The notes beneath the pieces were generated by a model. That model was not told the DNA's origin, searched no databases, and saw nothing but the letters and a program-made list of their open reading frames with translations. Of a stretch of 64,000 bases of DNA, positions 23,725-36,000 are shown in pieces. How positions within the stretch are numbered: the first letter of the stretch is position 1; each line of letters starts with the position of its first letter. This DNA is from Larimichthys crocea (Eukaryota > Chordata > Actinopteri > Sciaenidae): NCBI RefSeq assembly GCF_000972845.2, contig NC_040012.1, positions 10,037,927 through 10,101,926 of the forward strand, given 5' to 3'. The translations under genes were made by a program, and so were the position numbers.

Positions 23725-23800
23725 CGTGCGTCCAGAGGAGAGCGCTACCATCTGATGCGATACAACTTGAGGAAACCGGCAGAATGAATGAACACGACTT
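23725..23800 (-). promoter_or_regulatory. Probable 5' noncoding exon and promoter of them6 copy A
   Basis: The minus strand reads GGACGCACG|GTGAGT, a strong splice donor ending at 23725. It would pair with the acceptor just before the ATG at 22458. A GC-richer, CpG-containing stretch with CTTCCGGG (an ETS-like site) lies just upstream in gene direction, near 23797-23805. The exact transcription start is not visible. Confidence 0.6.
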
Positions 23801-23927
23801 CCGGGTCCGTGACGATTTGTAGTTCTTTTTTTTCTTCTTCTTCTTCTGCTGTGAGAGTTTTTAAATAAACTGCAGCTGCACAGCTCTTCAGTGTTTCACT
23901 GCTGCCACCTGCTGGTGTCACTCGAGT

Positions 23928-24270
23928 CAAGTCAACTTTATTATCAATGCTGTGCCATGTGTACAGGACATGCAGAGAGTGTAAACAACAATAAACATGA
24001 AATATAAAATATAAGTGTTATGAAATATTCCATTCTTAGGTTACACAAGGTCACATATGGGCCTTAAGGTCCTCGGCAGTAGTAATTGTTTGGCTTTGAC
24101 TGGGTGCCAGTCTATCTCAACACTGTGGTGGCCATTGCTGCCTTCCTAGTCATAATAGATTTCTTGCCGTTGACCTTCCAATCTGCGTAAACAGACATCT
24201 GTGTCTCCAGACTAGAATATGCTGACAATAACACCTCCATAAGTAAAGACATTCTCTTTGATACAGATGT
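23928..24270. repeat. Interspersed repeats: AAGTCAACTTTATTATCAAT tail plus inverted 0.5 kb repeat, partial copy
   Basis: 23928-23998 carries a tail (AAGTCAACTTTATTATCAAT) typical of fish retroposons. 24030-24270 is a shortened inverted copy of the repeat at 13001-13483, with shared strings such as CAGTCTATCTCAACACTGTG and CATCTGTGTCTCCAGACTAG. Confidence 0.65.
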
Positions 24271-24309
24271 GTGTGTGTGCCAAGATTGTTTTTTTTACTA
24301 GTCCACAAT

Positions 24310-24660
24310 GACCTCTGTGGTCTTTTTGGTATTGATGGCCAGGTTGACTGTTATCGGCACACCAGGTCACCAATGTGAGCAGGAATGTGAGCTGAGCAGG
24401 TCGTCCAGTAGTCAGATGATCAGTGGTACCTGGCTACCCGATACCCAGCTCATCCAGCCTGCATGTGTCCTTGGGGAAGATACTGAACCCCAAATTACTC
24501 CCAGAGGCTGTGCCATCGGTGTGTGAATGAATTCGCTCCTGTCTGATGAGAGGTTGATACACTGCATGACAGCCAATACATCAATGTATGAATGTGATAT
24601 GTAGTGCAAAAGCACGTTGAGTGGTCAGAAGACTAGAAAAGCACTTACTATTTACTCTTG
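24310..24660. repeat. Teleost short interspersed repeat
   Basis: The segment with GTCCTTGGGGAAGATACTGA, CCATCGGTGTGTGAATGAAT and GTGGTCAGAAGACTAGAAAA matches a repeat widespread in fish genomes. No coding capacity is visible. Confidence 0.6.
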
Positions 24661-25083
24661 AATGTATTGTATAGAGACTAAGTCACTACAAACTGTAACT
24701 TTGTACATACATATTTGTAATGCACTAAGAAATATTAGATTTATTTGCATATTTATAACTGTGATGCTGCAAAAAGTCTGTTTATTCTGTCTAGTCAGGA
24801 GTTGGTTTCAGTTGAATTTTCTCTTGCCATGGCAACGGCTACTGACATCATCACACTGGGATTGTCAGCAGATCTGTGACCAAGCGCATATTCACAATTC
24901 ATCTTTTATCCTATGTGTTGTTGGTGTAATTATAACTAACTGTTAATGTTATGCATTGGGCAGATACATTACTGTGTACATGCTTAATGTCGCTCTGTCT
25001 CAGGTGTTTGTTTCTACCCGGTATATTCCATTATAGAGAGATAATATAACTGATGTGACACTTCAGTCGGTCAAATTTTCATT

Positions 25084-25595
25084 TGTTGCATTACATCCTT
25101 TTCTGATTTGTAACCACGAGTGTTATAGAATTTTCTATCCTTAGGTAACACGAGGTCACGTGTGGGCCTTGAGGTCCTCAGCAGTATTAGTTCTTTGGCT
25201 TTGGTTGAGAACAGTAGGTGCCAGTCTATCTCAACACTGTGGTGGCCAGGGTCAAAGAGACCTATTGCTGCCTTCCTAGTCATAATAGATAGTAAACAGA
25301 CATCTGTGTCTCCAGACTAGAATATGCTGACAATAACACCTCCATGAGTAAAAACATTCTCTTTGACTCATTCTGGGCGTGTAGTATTTGTGGTGTTATC
25401 TTGGGCTTTAAAGTCTATCCACCAGGATGAGTTGGGCAGAATGTGAGACCGACTCAGGCACTTCTGATGAACTTTGAGAGTGTCTCTAATTCTCCTTGGC
25501 CAAGCGTCAATAAATAATACAGCATAAGACATCAGAGGCTCCTGAACACTTTCTTCCTTCCTGACCTCACCATTGACTTCAGCAATTTCTCCACA
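25084..25595 (-). repeat. About 0.5 kb interspersed repeat, full inverted copy
   Basis: Reverse complement of 13001-13483 along almost its whole length. On the minus strand it keeps a frame of about 70 codons including HHSVEIDWHLLFSTKAKELI. It lies between the two THEM6-like genes. Confidence 0.75.
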
Positions 25596-25760
25596 ACAAC
25601 AAGCAGTGACTTTGTGTTTTATAGATACTGTTTTAATAGTTTAACATTTGCTTACCTTAAAAACTCAAACTTAACTTTGCCTTGGACTCCTATTGGAAGT
25701 GTGTACACAGCATGTAAAATGCAGGACAAAAACAGGACTTCCAAATATAATAAAATTTGT

Positions 25761-25766
25761 TTTATT
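25761..25766 (-). promoter_or_regulatory. Candidate poly(A) signal of them6 copy B
   Basis: Plus-strand TTTATT is AATAAA on the minus strand, about 260 nt downstream of the stop at 26022. Confidence 0.4.
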
Positions 25767-26021
25767 GCTGTCACAGTGCAAGAAGATACACTTTATACAA
25801 TCATTAATCATTCACATTACTAAGTAAGTAATCTTTTATCAGCCTCACCCAAAAAAAAATGCAGTGATAGCTCTTCCAGTGTTGACAAAGGCATGTGATG
25901 GAGTCAAAGTGAAGCTCATTTTCAGAAGGCACGAGTGTGTTTAAATCCTGTGACTGTAAACAGAGGACAAATGTCTCTCTCAGAGGGCTTTTAAGACCCT
26001 GAGTGTATGGGTGTAATCCCT

Positions 26022-26743
26022 TTATTTGTTCTTGTCATCCAGTCCACTCTCGGCTCTGAGGGCCTGGCTGCTGGCAGAGATGAAGTTGACCCAGTGCTGA
26101 AGGTCCTCTGGAAACTCCGGGCACTCCACCTGCAAGAAGCAAACCATAAACTCAACATCGTTTAAATATTAATACTAATTATTTTTAATTACCTTTCCAG
26201 TGTAAAATGTGCACACGTGTTTAATCATCTGTTCCTCACCTTCCTCTTACACAGGTGCTGCATGATCTTGTCTGGGCTACTGCGTATGATACTCTGCTTG
26301 CAGTACATGACGGCACACACCAGCCCGTCTTTTGTGGACACAAATCTCTGCTCCAGAAAAAACGCTTTGTCATCCCAGGTGACGATGCGGCTTCGCAGCT
26401 CGTACGCCTCGCCTAAAAACAGAGCCCTGCGGTAACGGATGGTGGTGGCCCCCACGAGCATGGTTGCTTTGAGCGCTCGCAACGCCTTGAACACACCGTT
26501 ACGCATGTAGAGGGAGAAGCGGGCGAAGTCACACTCCCGGAGGTAGCGAGCGTTGTTCATGTGGCACATGTCAATGTCGTTGGGAGTGACCCGGCCTGTG
26601 AGGGTCTGCTCTGCTGTGATATCCCTGATTGGAGGCTGAAACCAGGCCCGGAGAATCACAACAGCTGCCTGCAGGAAGTACCACACATCCAGACTGCAGA
26701 AGAGAGCCAGCAAGGCCACAAGCACCCACAGCAACCACCACAT
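26022..26743 (-). CDS. them6: THEM6-like protein, copy B (tandem paralogue)
   Basis: Coding exons: 26743-26240 (168 codons) and 26129-26022 (35 codons plus TAA), total 203 residues. Exon 2 has the same length, 108 nt, as in copy A. The N-terminus [20 protein letters not shown] is a membrane segment. The core reads [20 protein letters not shown], one residue shorter before HMNN than copy [21 protein letters not shown] and [20 protein letters not shown] follow. The exon 2 start [20 protein letters not shown] matches copy A closely. By eye the two proteins share roughly 60 percent of residues, so this is not a recent copy. The 5' UTR is again spliced: the acceptor is at the ATG and the donor at 28028. 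Same predicted location and role as copy A. Confidence 0.93.
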
Positions 26744-28027
26744 CTCTCTAGGGAACAGACGGACAAGAAGAGGAAGGCAAGGGTGTCACTCTGATGTGTA
26801 GACAGGATGTAAATGTGAAGTAGAAAAGTTATTTCAAATTGAAAAATCCATTTTTACAAAAGCAAGAAGTTAAAAAATCACTTAATGAGTTATATCACAG
26901 CTTGTACTCATCATACTGCTACACAATAATCTTAATATTAGTTAATATCGCGAGGAGGATGTCAGCTCTATCTTGGAGGCAAATTGATGCACGCAGGATA
27001 ATGTTTAGATAAAGGAGATGGCATCTTGTATTGTATTGGAGAGACTGACTTATATAACCAGAGGAAAGGGTGCAGATTTTATTCACTTGTTAAATGTGAA
27101 GTGTGTGAAATGTTTTGTGGAAACCATGACTACATTGTTATAGATTAATTTAGAAATACTTATTATTGTTATTGTCCATTTGTGTATGTAAAATATATGA
27201 AACATTCATTAAACATTTTGTTTTTTCAAAAGAAATATCAGCAAATATTAATACCCACTTTGCATTGCTTCAAGCTGATGTGTTGCATTGTTGCAAGGTT
27301 TCAATAATTAACAGTAACAGAGATTAAATTGTTCAAATGAGCCAAATCAGTAAGTATTTGTGCCTCAACAATTGTTCAATCTTTTATTAATGTTAAGAAT
27401 TTAATATTCTGATCAGCTCAAAAGCACAAACGACAAACAGGAGGTCTCAGTCATAAAACATTGAATCAGATCACAGTTATTGTTGTTTGTAGACGCCAAC
27501 AATTCTCTCTCAGGTGTGTCCCCCTCTATAATGTTGACATGAAACCTGGGGCCCACCCTTCAGGTAATTCACCCCATAACAGGCCTGACAGAGAGTTACA
27601 CCACAAACAAGCCCATTGTGATACAGCGAGACTGCTGCAAAACTACATTCAGTGTTTCCACTTTTCAGGATGCCTGTGCAGTGATTTAACATGTGAACAG
27701 GTGGAAACAGGTTCTGCAGGAGGAACTGGCTACCTGTGCAAAACAACTGCATGTCGCAACTTACACAGCCAGTTTAGAGTAAATAATAAAAATCTATTTT
27801 CATTCATTTTTAAATACTAAACCCACATAATGAAGTAGTTGCTATTAAAGTTGTGCTGACTCTGGGATTAAAACTAAACCTGTATGAAATCAGTGCAGTG
27901 ACAGCTCGTTGTGCACGTCGTTAATAACACAGTTTAATGTTTAGTCAGAGATGTAATTCACAGAAGGTCAATAAACTGATACCGATATTAACAATTACAG
28001 ATATCTGTAGAAATCCTGTGAACTCAC
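26744..28027. other. 5' UTR intron of them6 copy B
   Basis: About 1.28 kb, AT-rich. No coding exon or recognisable RNA gene was seen. It separates the coding exons from the predicted 5' noncoding exon. Confidence 0.55.
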
Positions 28028-28140
28028 CTGTCCTCTGGTTCCTGCTGTTTCCACTCAAACCGTGTCAACACAGCGTGAAGTTTAAATACACGTTCAAAAC
28101 ACTTCCGGCTACAGCCTTCAAAATAAAACCGTAACTGCCG
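28028..28140 (-). promoter_or_regulatory. Probable 5' noncoding exon and promoter of them6 copy B
   Basis: The minus strand reads GAGGACAG|GTGAGTT, a strong donor ending at 28028, and the acceptor CCCTAGAGAG sits directly before the ATG at 26743. CTTCCGG near 28101 repeats the ETS-like context of copy A's promoter. Confidence 0.55.
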
Positions 28141-28429
28141 CAGAGGTCGCCGACGTTCAGTCAGGAAGAAAGCGGACAGTCATGAAATGATCAAAGAATC
28201 GGTTTTTAATGTTGTAACGTTACCGTTTGTTGTCGTGTGCTGGCGTACAATGCATTTAATGTGTTTTTTTCTGAAATCACGGACTTTTATTTTGAAATTA
28301 AATTAAACCAGTTCCTCTGATTGGATGTCGTGGATCAGACACGGCGCGCGCTCCACAGGGACCGGGTCAGGAAATCCGGACGTGACGTAGCACGGAATGG
28401 GCGACGTTGATTGGTCCGGTAGCGTGAGT

Positions 28430-28600
28430 GCAATATAATAATAAATAATCAATAATAATATAATATAATATAATATAAAATAATGTAATATAATATAATA
28501 TAATATAATATAAAATAATGTAATATAATATAAGATATACACGTACTGTACTTAAGTACACAGAATCAGAAATACTTTAATAATCCCAGGGGGAAATTAC
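28430..28600. repeat. AATAT-type satellite run and retroposon tail
   Basis: 28430-28540 is a run of ATAAT/ATATA units. 28561-28600 carries CAGAAATACTTTAATAATCC, the same tail as at 17845. The reading frames here are low-complexity artefacts. Confidence 0.85.
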
Positions 28601-28929
28601 ACATTTGATATACTCATTTATTATTTTATTTTCATGTCAATATATACTTTTGCTGCACTTCATGTCATATGATAATATTGTAGTTAAACCTGCACACTAC
28701 ATTTACCTGATAGATTTACTTTCTTTAGGAATTAAAACCAGCTGCTTTTCCTTTTTAAATAGTTTTAAAGTTTGGACAATTAGTGTGTCCCTTTGAGTTC
28801 TGGGTAACTGTGACAGTATTTCTCACTAAGCTACAAAACAAATAATTTATTAATCAATAAAATAATAATTACATTAATCCATAATGAAAATCATTTTTAC
28901 AGTGAGTACTAATGTGGAGGATTAATGAT

Positions 28930-29022
28930 TCCTCCACCACTGAGGAAATATCAGGATCATCTATCCTATTTGGAAAATCCACCACTGAGGAAATATCAGG
29001 ATCATCTATCCTATTTGGAAAA
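28930..29022. repeat. Tandem duplication of about 46 bp
   Basis: CCACCACTGAGGAAATATCA and the following ATCTATCCTATTTGGAAAA occur twice in succession. Confidence 0.9.
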
Positions 29023-29428
29023 GAACCACTACACATCAGCCTTTAAGATTTTACCATTATGTTTTTATTTTTATTATGGCATGTTACACCCAGTACCTTT
29101 ATAATATTAAGAGATACATAACTATTTAAAAGGTAACAAACATTTTTGTTGAGCATCGTGTTATTGAGAGAATACTTTTGTCTGTGTGTTATTTAATATC
29201 ACACCAATATCAATGTACGTAGCCTCAATATGGAAAGTAGTGTTTAATTTATTCTTCTCTCATTAGTAATATGAATACAATGAACAAAAAAATATATATA
29301 CAGAATATATCTGAGTGATAAAAGGTGAATAAGAAAACTGGACAGCACAAACAAGTGTCCATCACTGTTCATATAAAGTAGAAGTGATGTCAGGGCAAAC
29401 AATCGTTCACAACCAAAACTTTGTCTTG

Positions 29429-29434
29429 TTTATT
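29429..29434 (-). promoter_or_regulatory. Candidate poly(A) signal of the SAM-VWA-E2-U-box gene
   Basis: Plus-strand TTTATT reads AATAAA on the minus strand about 165 nt downstream of the stop codon at 29596-29598. Confidence 0.45.
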
Positions 29435-29595
29435 AACTAAGAAGAACAGCAAACAATAAATTCTGGGTTTGGTTCTGATCATTACGTAGTTCAAACCTAT
29501 TTAATTGTAACAAACACAAACACTGAAATCCTCAGAGAATGCATTCAATAGAAGTAATGAGGCATAATCAACTTGCTTTAACTTCAAAGTTTTTC

Positions 29596-30078
29596 CTACT
29601 CCCATGTCTTGATTTGACGAGAACGATGTTCCATCACCATTTTCTTCATGTTGGGGTCCGCTGTGACATCACCCATTTCAAGCTCATTTTCTGGACCGGC
29701 CAAAGGATCATACTGGTGTCTGCAAAAGAGCGTACGTTTAAATGGCAACGCAGCGGATGTTCGACTCTCTTGCTGCATTAGCAACAGTAAACTGTGACCA
29801 AAGATGATCCTGCGTTTCTTTACTTTGACAGAAGCCAGAGAACCAAAAACTAAAGCAAAAGATGGAGATCTGTTTCTGGTGGTCAGTCACTTAAGCAGCC
29901 ATTACTGGGAACTTATCGTCAACAGCAGTAAATGTACTCACTGTTTCAGGTGTTCCTCAATGGCCCTGCGTTCATACACGGTGCCGTAAACCGTTCTCAC
30001 AGGATCAATAAACATCTTCTTGGTCAGTGGACACATCAGGTGTTGGGGTACAAATTGTTGCACAGAGTCCACCAATTT
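29596..30078 (-). other. U-box domain exons (residues about 1003-1088)
   Basis: Two exons, 30078-29942 and 29719-29596, read QHLMCPLTKKMFIDPVRTVY, GTVYERRAIEEHLKQHQYDP, then LAGPENELEMGDVTADPNMK and a basic end HRSRQIKTWE. Spacing and residues (CPLT, DPV, G-TYER-like GTVYER, I..HL, P) match the U-box consensus, a RING-like fold without zinc ligands that recruits E2-ubiquitin. Confidence 0.9.
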
Positions 30079-33000
30079 CTTTAAATAAAATAACACAACA
30101 TAAAATATTACACCAGACATGTTAGGAGTGTCACAATTCTGTCCAATTTCGTAATTTAATTCGTATTATGGCTTTAAATTCTTATTTAAAAAGATGAGCG
30201 ACAGAGTATCGAGTGCAATATAAGTAATTCAATAAAAAGAACTTACAACTGGGAACAAACTATTAAACACAAAAACAAAAAGGCACCTGCAAAAACCTGG
30301 ACACTCAACACTTGAAAGCTCATTTTGATCAATTTTGTGATACTGTGACGCCCATAAAACATGTATTAACAAAAAAGGTTACATCCATCACACATTTGCA
30401 TATCTGTATTTGTATATTTATAGCAGCTCATTTACTTTCTCCATGTCATCCAGTGAGTGTCCTGCTGTTTCCTCTGTGTGTTTCTCGGCTTCTTGTTCAT
30501 ACGTCTCACGGCTCGTCAGGAATTCTTCGGCCAAAATGCTTTCAAAGAAAACAGATCAGATTTTTATACACTTGTTTATTGTAACGTCTAACAAGAAGAG
30601 TTTGTAGTTTGTTCTACTACAGCGTTGAATAAAATCTAAGAAAACAAAACCATGAGCATTATAATATGGCCGTAGTTTTTAGCAGAGCTACTCTACCGCA
30701 TGATATTTTATTGTACAGCTGAGGCTGTTATTATCCTCTGAATAACAAATATCTCTTGATAAAATTATTTTTGGTGCCTGCCTACCTTCATACAAAGCAT
30801 GACTTATTATTGAATGTGTAATATGCGTCACCTGTCCAGTGGATCATCAGGCTCAGGGATGATGAGCAGTCCGTACACAGCTTCGAGGATCTCTCTCATG
30901 GTGATGTGGGCATTGTAGTTGCGGTCAAATATGTTGTGGCAGATGCGTCCCACACTGTTGACATTGCAGTGGTACACCTGTCATCATGTTAAGAAAAACA
31001 AGGTGCATTGCTAACATCATTACTACTCATGAAGTAACATTACTTCATGAATAATTAACAAATACTCTTAGAAGTGCAACAAAAAATAAAGAAGTCTTTT
31101 AGTTGTTTGTATTTTGTATCAGGATACTTGTGTGACAAAGCGGACGAGTGGAGGCTTCACTGGGTACTCGGGGCCAAACTGGCAGTACAGCTCAAACACT
31201 CCTTTCTCATACGGGCCAAACTGGCAGTACAGCTCAAACACTCCTTTCTCATACGGCGTGTCAGGAGGACCCTCCATGAGAATCTTCCAGAACGCTGAAA
31301 ACATTAGAAAAAAAGCTTCAACTTTATTGCTATTAGAAAAGCTTTAAGCTATACCAACATGTGCTGAGATTATCAGCACTAAGACAGATGATTTAAATGT
31401 GACAAAAAGGGTGGCGTAAAAAGGTAAGACACTGATGACAAAAGAAAAACAGAAAACAAACATTGTGATGTGCAGAGTAAACTATACTGTTTTTAATACA
31501 AAGTGTTTGTCTTTATGCATACAGACATAAAAACATTACAAGATGCCCTAGACTTAAATGCCACTTACTGAAGTCTGACTCTGATGGAAAGACTCTGAAG
31601 AAGGGATGAGGGTCACAATGCAGACTCCTCAGCTCCGCCATGATACGTTTGTCCTTCTCGCGAAAATAATCCCGTGGTTTTAACTCGGATATCCTCTTTT
31701 TCAGAGTGCTGCTTAGAAATATTATTAATGCTTCAAATGAACAATTAAAAATTTCAACAATTTCTAGTTTATTATGACTTCTATCACTCACCACTCTGTC
31801 ACTGTCACTTTGCTGTTTAACTGGCTTGGCATGGACGTCTCTGGAGATTCGTCATACCCGTGAGTAGCGAAGATTGTTTTCAAGATATCCTATGAAATGA
31901 CAGAGCGAGCACATGAAGACAATGTGCAAAGTTTTCACATCAGTTCCAACAGGATGGTGGATAATGATCTACCACAACTAACCTCACTGATGGAAGACGG
32001 GTCAAGTTTTTCCTTCAGTGTCCTCTGCTCCAAAGAGAGAACAGTCTCAATCTCAAAGAGCCTCAGACCCTCTTTGGTTGTCTTTGGTTTGAAACAGCAA
32101 CCACCTGAACACAATATGGATGAGTGGTGGAGAGGTCAACACGCATCTGAATAACCGCACAACCAAAGAAGCTGTGTTGAAATCTGGTGTCAAATACACT
32201 TTTTTTTTTTTTTTTTTAAGAAAAAAATGATTCAGCATCCTATCTGCATAGCTGCAATCCTGAATGACCGAAGGGTTGCACAGCATTTTGGTGCATTGAT
32301 CAGGTTATGTACTGGCCACCATATTCTCTGGATTTGAATCTGATCGAACACCTGTGGGACAATCTGGATCATCGTGTACGCTGCAGCTGTTGGCAGTGGG
32401 ACTCAACAATAGAACTTTGTGTAGTGCTATTGGAAGATTGGGATACGATTGTTTTCATTTCTTGGGCTTGTTACTTTACTGTTTTTTGTTTATTTATTTG
32501 CTTCATTTTGTTGTCTGATATTTTGTTTGTCATGAAATGATAACCATGAACAAATAAAACCGTGGAAAACGTGGAAAATAAAGAAATGATTCAAAAATTA
32601 CCTTAAAACTCATAAAAATGCAATAATGTTAATAACAGTCAAAAAACTTGCAGAGAATGTTTGACTGTTTATAGCATTAATTTTACACTTTGATGCATCA
32701 TTTAGTGAGTGTATCACAGTATATCACCTTTTATTAAGGACGCTTTCTTTCAATGATGCCATACCTGTTGCATTGCTGATTCCATGCAGCATATTGTTCT
32801 CCACATTTCCAAGAAGGATTGAATCCACAATGATGTTGGAGTTTAGCAGTTTGGCGGTGACAGCGACCGGCTCTATGGAGGATCTAAGATAAGAAATTAG
32901 ATCATGACGTCAGAAGTTGCTCAAGAGGTCGAGTACTAACAAGGTACCATAACTGATTAGAGGAATTTACCCAGAATCATCTCCATCAGTGAGACACATG

Positions 33001-36000
33001 ATGCGAAGTCTGCACTCTGGGAACCTCGCTTTGACCTTTTCCAGCTCGGACGCCCCTCGTCGCAGAGCGTCGTACAGCAGAGTACATCCGCTCGCCTCGA
33101 GGTTACGGATGTGTTCCTACAAATTCAAAACAAACAAACAAAAACCTTTAAAATCTCTATTCAGACATATTGCTGAATTTCACTTGAATGCAAATTCTAA
33201 AATAAAAGACGGGACAGAATTTACCTTGAACTTTTCCAGATTTTCAGTGAATGTGTGGAGAGTTTTCACCATGGAGTCGAACTTCATGAGGCCAATGATG
33301 TGATAGAAATCATAAGCCATGCTCCTTGTTGCAAAGTTGTCAAAGAGCTCTTTGACCACGTTTATTTTCTTTATTTCTGCACTGTCGTAGCACTCTTCTT
33401 CCATCGAGGAGCTTGTATCTATCAGCACCTGAAGAAAATTCAAGTCAAGAATATATTGTAAGTTTACCTCACTGCTGATTTAGTAGAAACTTCTTCATAT
33501 TCATTTTCAAAAGTGGATTTAAATGCTTAAGATGCATTGGAGTACTTGGAATACTCCTGCGGGTGCAGTGGCTCTAAGCTAATGAGAGCATCTCCACAAT
33601 AATCAAGCAAAACATAAATGTAAAGTCCCACATTCTGCAGAACAAAAAAAGGATCAAACAAGAGATGAAGTGTTACCAGTATTGCTTCTTTTGGACATCT
33701 GGTTGTGACAAATGTTCGATCATCTCTATGGTCACCGGTCCTGTGTTAAATGTCAACAATCAGCAACATGATTCTGCGACTTTAATATAGGTTCATACAG
33801 TAAAGAAAAAAAAACATCAACTGCACTATAGCTTTATCTGTTCTCACAATTTTTTGTGCTACTTATTTTTTGTATCAACAACAACAGTAGACTGTCTCTA
33901 TTTGTGCAGGTAAAAAACAGTAATTGCTATAGAAAGGAGAACAACCTATAGTACACATGTACAGAAAAGATATCCATAAATACAAAAATACATTATGAAG
34001 TATTATATAAATGCAAATGTTTGGAAGGCAGGTCTGCAGGTCACATACACATGATAAACTTTTATATTGTCATTTCTTGCCTCAATATTTCTGTTTTTAT
34101 AGACCTCATGTAGTAAATCCTTTTTTTATTTACATGACCTGTAATATGCAATTGTGTAAAAAGAGGCAGGATGAACATTTAACAATAATGCAGAGTTTGA
34201 AAATGAATTGCATTATTTTTCAAATGTATGATTATAACGTTTATAATGTGTGACCTGAATGGAACTGGACCTTAAAAAGTATCACTGGTAACACCTGTTT
34301 TTACTATTTCATGTAAAAATGGCTACTGTGAAAAAAGGTCTATTCTGCTATGACAGGAATGTAAAACTTAAGGTGGATACTGTGATGCACTCACCTTGCT
34401 GCCAACAGATTCACATCCACTGTTTTTCGTTTGCCATCCAAACAATCATGCACGTGGATCATATCTGGAGACCCTTTGTCTTTTTGCAAACTCACACCAA
34501 GGTTGTCTGTGAAGACAAGAAAACATTAAATAACAATTTACATGACAAACGATTCCCACAAACATATCATGTTATATCAGAGCATGTGGTGCACGCTCAT
34601 AATTATTGACATTATTAATATTATTATTATGTAGAAGAGTATCTTTTCACTGCTTGTGTAACGAGGAATCAATGTGAACCAGGCACAGATTCTTGACACA
34701 CACAAAAGTACAAAACAAAAATGTACAGTAGTGCAGTAAATATTATTGTCCATCACTGGTCAGTGTTTAGGGCTAAAGATCTGTAGGGAAACATTTGCTG
34801 ACTGTGGTGTATCTTGACTGATTGCCCCGCAATGGCGCACGTAAAAATGCATGTTTTAATGTCTCTTATAGCCATTGTGTATGTGCACAGTCAGTCAATG
34901 CAGTACCTTCGCTCAGCAGGACAAGGCGATTCTCACAATGTCCGAGCTCCTTCAGATGCAGAGGTGGGGTCACATTGAGGTACTGATTGGAGGGAGCTTT
35001 TAATTCTTCCACCATACTGCCAAAAGTCTTCTTCATATCTATCCGAAAGCTGTACAAGTAGGTAAAAAACAAGCTTTAAATTTAAGGCATTGTGTTTCCC
35101 TGTTTCAAAGGAAAAGGAGGCGTACTTGTGTGTTTACCCTCCACTACATCTTTGTGCCATCATCAGGACAAACGTGACATTTTTATCCTCTTAAGGCTTG
35201 AAGAATAGAAAAACATTTAATGTCTTGGTCATTCAGTCTATAATTTTGATAGGATCATGAACATTGCGGTCTGCCAGTCAACATTTAGATGTTTTATTGT
35301 ACTGTATGTTGTCTATTATAGCTCATCTGTACATGAAATGACTGAAAGGAAAAAAAGTAAAAGTAAAACTTGGATGACACGTACTTCTGATACTTTATCT
35401 TGCCACGATTAATCCACAGAGGATATGTTTTGATGGACGGAGGCAGACTGAGCAGGATTTTTTCAATGTCGTTGGCTCTCTGTAATGACGTTTCTTTCAA
35501 AATCTCTTCGGTGCAGTTTGGAATTTTCTCTCCATCTAAACAAAAGGATAGAAAAGGAAAAAAGAGGCTGATTACACCTTATAGTTCACTAATAAAACAA
35601 CATGTCTTAGAGTTGGTACAACTAATGCTCAAAATCCATACAGTTAGGATTCTCCTGTCATGCCATGAACAACCAGAATCAGAGTGTTTGATGCAGACAA
35701 TACGTGCGATTTCATACAAACATAATGACATTATAACAAAGACTTTAATTAGGTTTGATGTTTGTTGCAGTGAGTGCCAGTAGCTCACTGAACCGACTTA
35801 TCTCACTGGACTCCATATTTTTCCTCTTAAACAAGCTGCTTTCCAACAAAAAATAAGAAAACCAGAAATTTGTGAACTGTGGGGAAAGTTATTATTATTA
35901 TTACCGGTCAATGTTTTAGCCTCACCTTTGATTTTCTGGAGAACGTGTGCTCGTTCAAAGACGCCGGGTACTCCGGGCACCCTGACTGGTTCGCAGAAAC

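Noticed and set aside
28303..28561. Ile/Tyr-rich open frames
   Set aside because: They are translations of an AATAT-type simple repeat.
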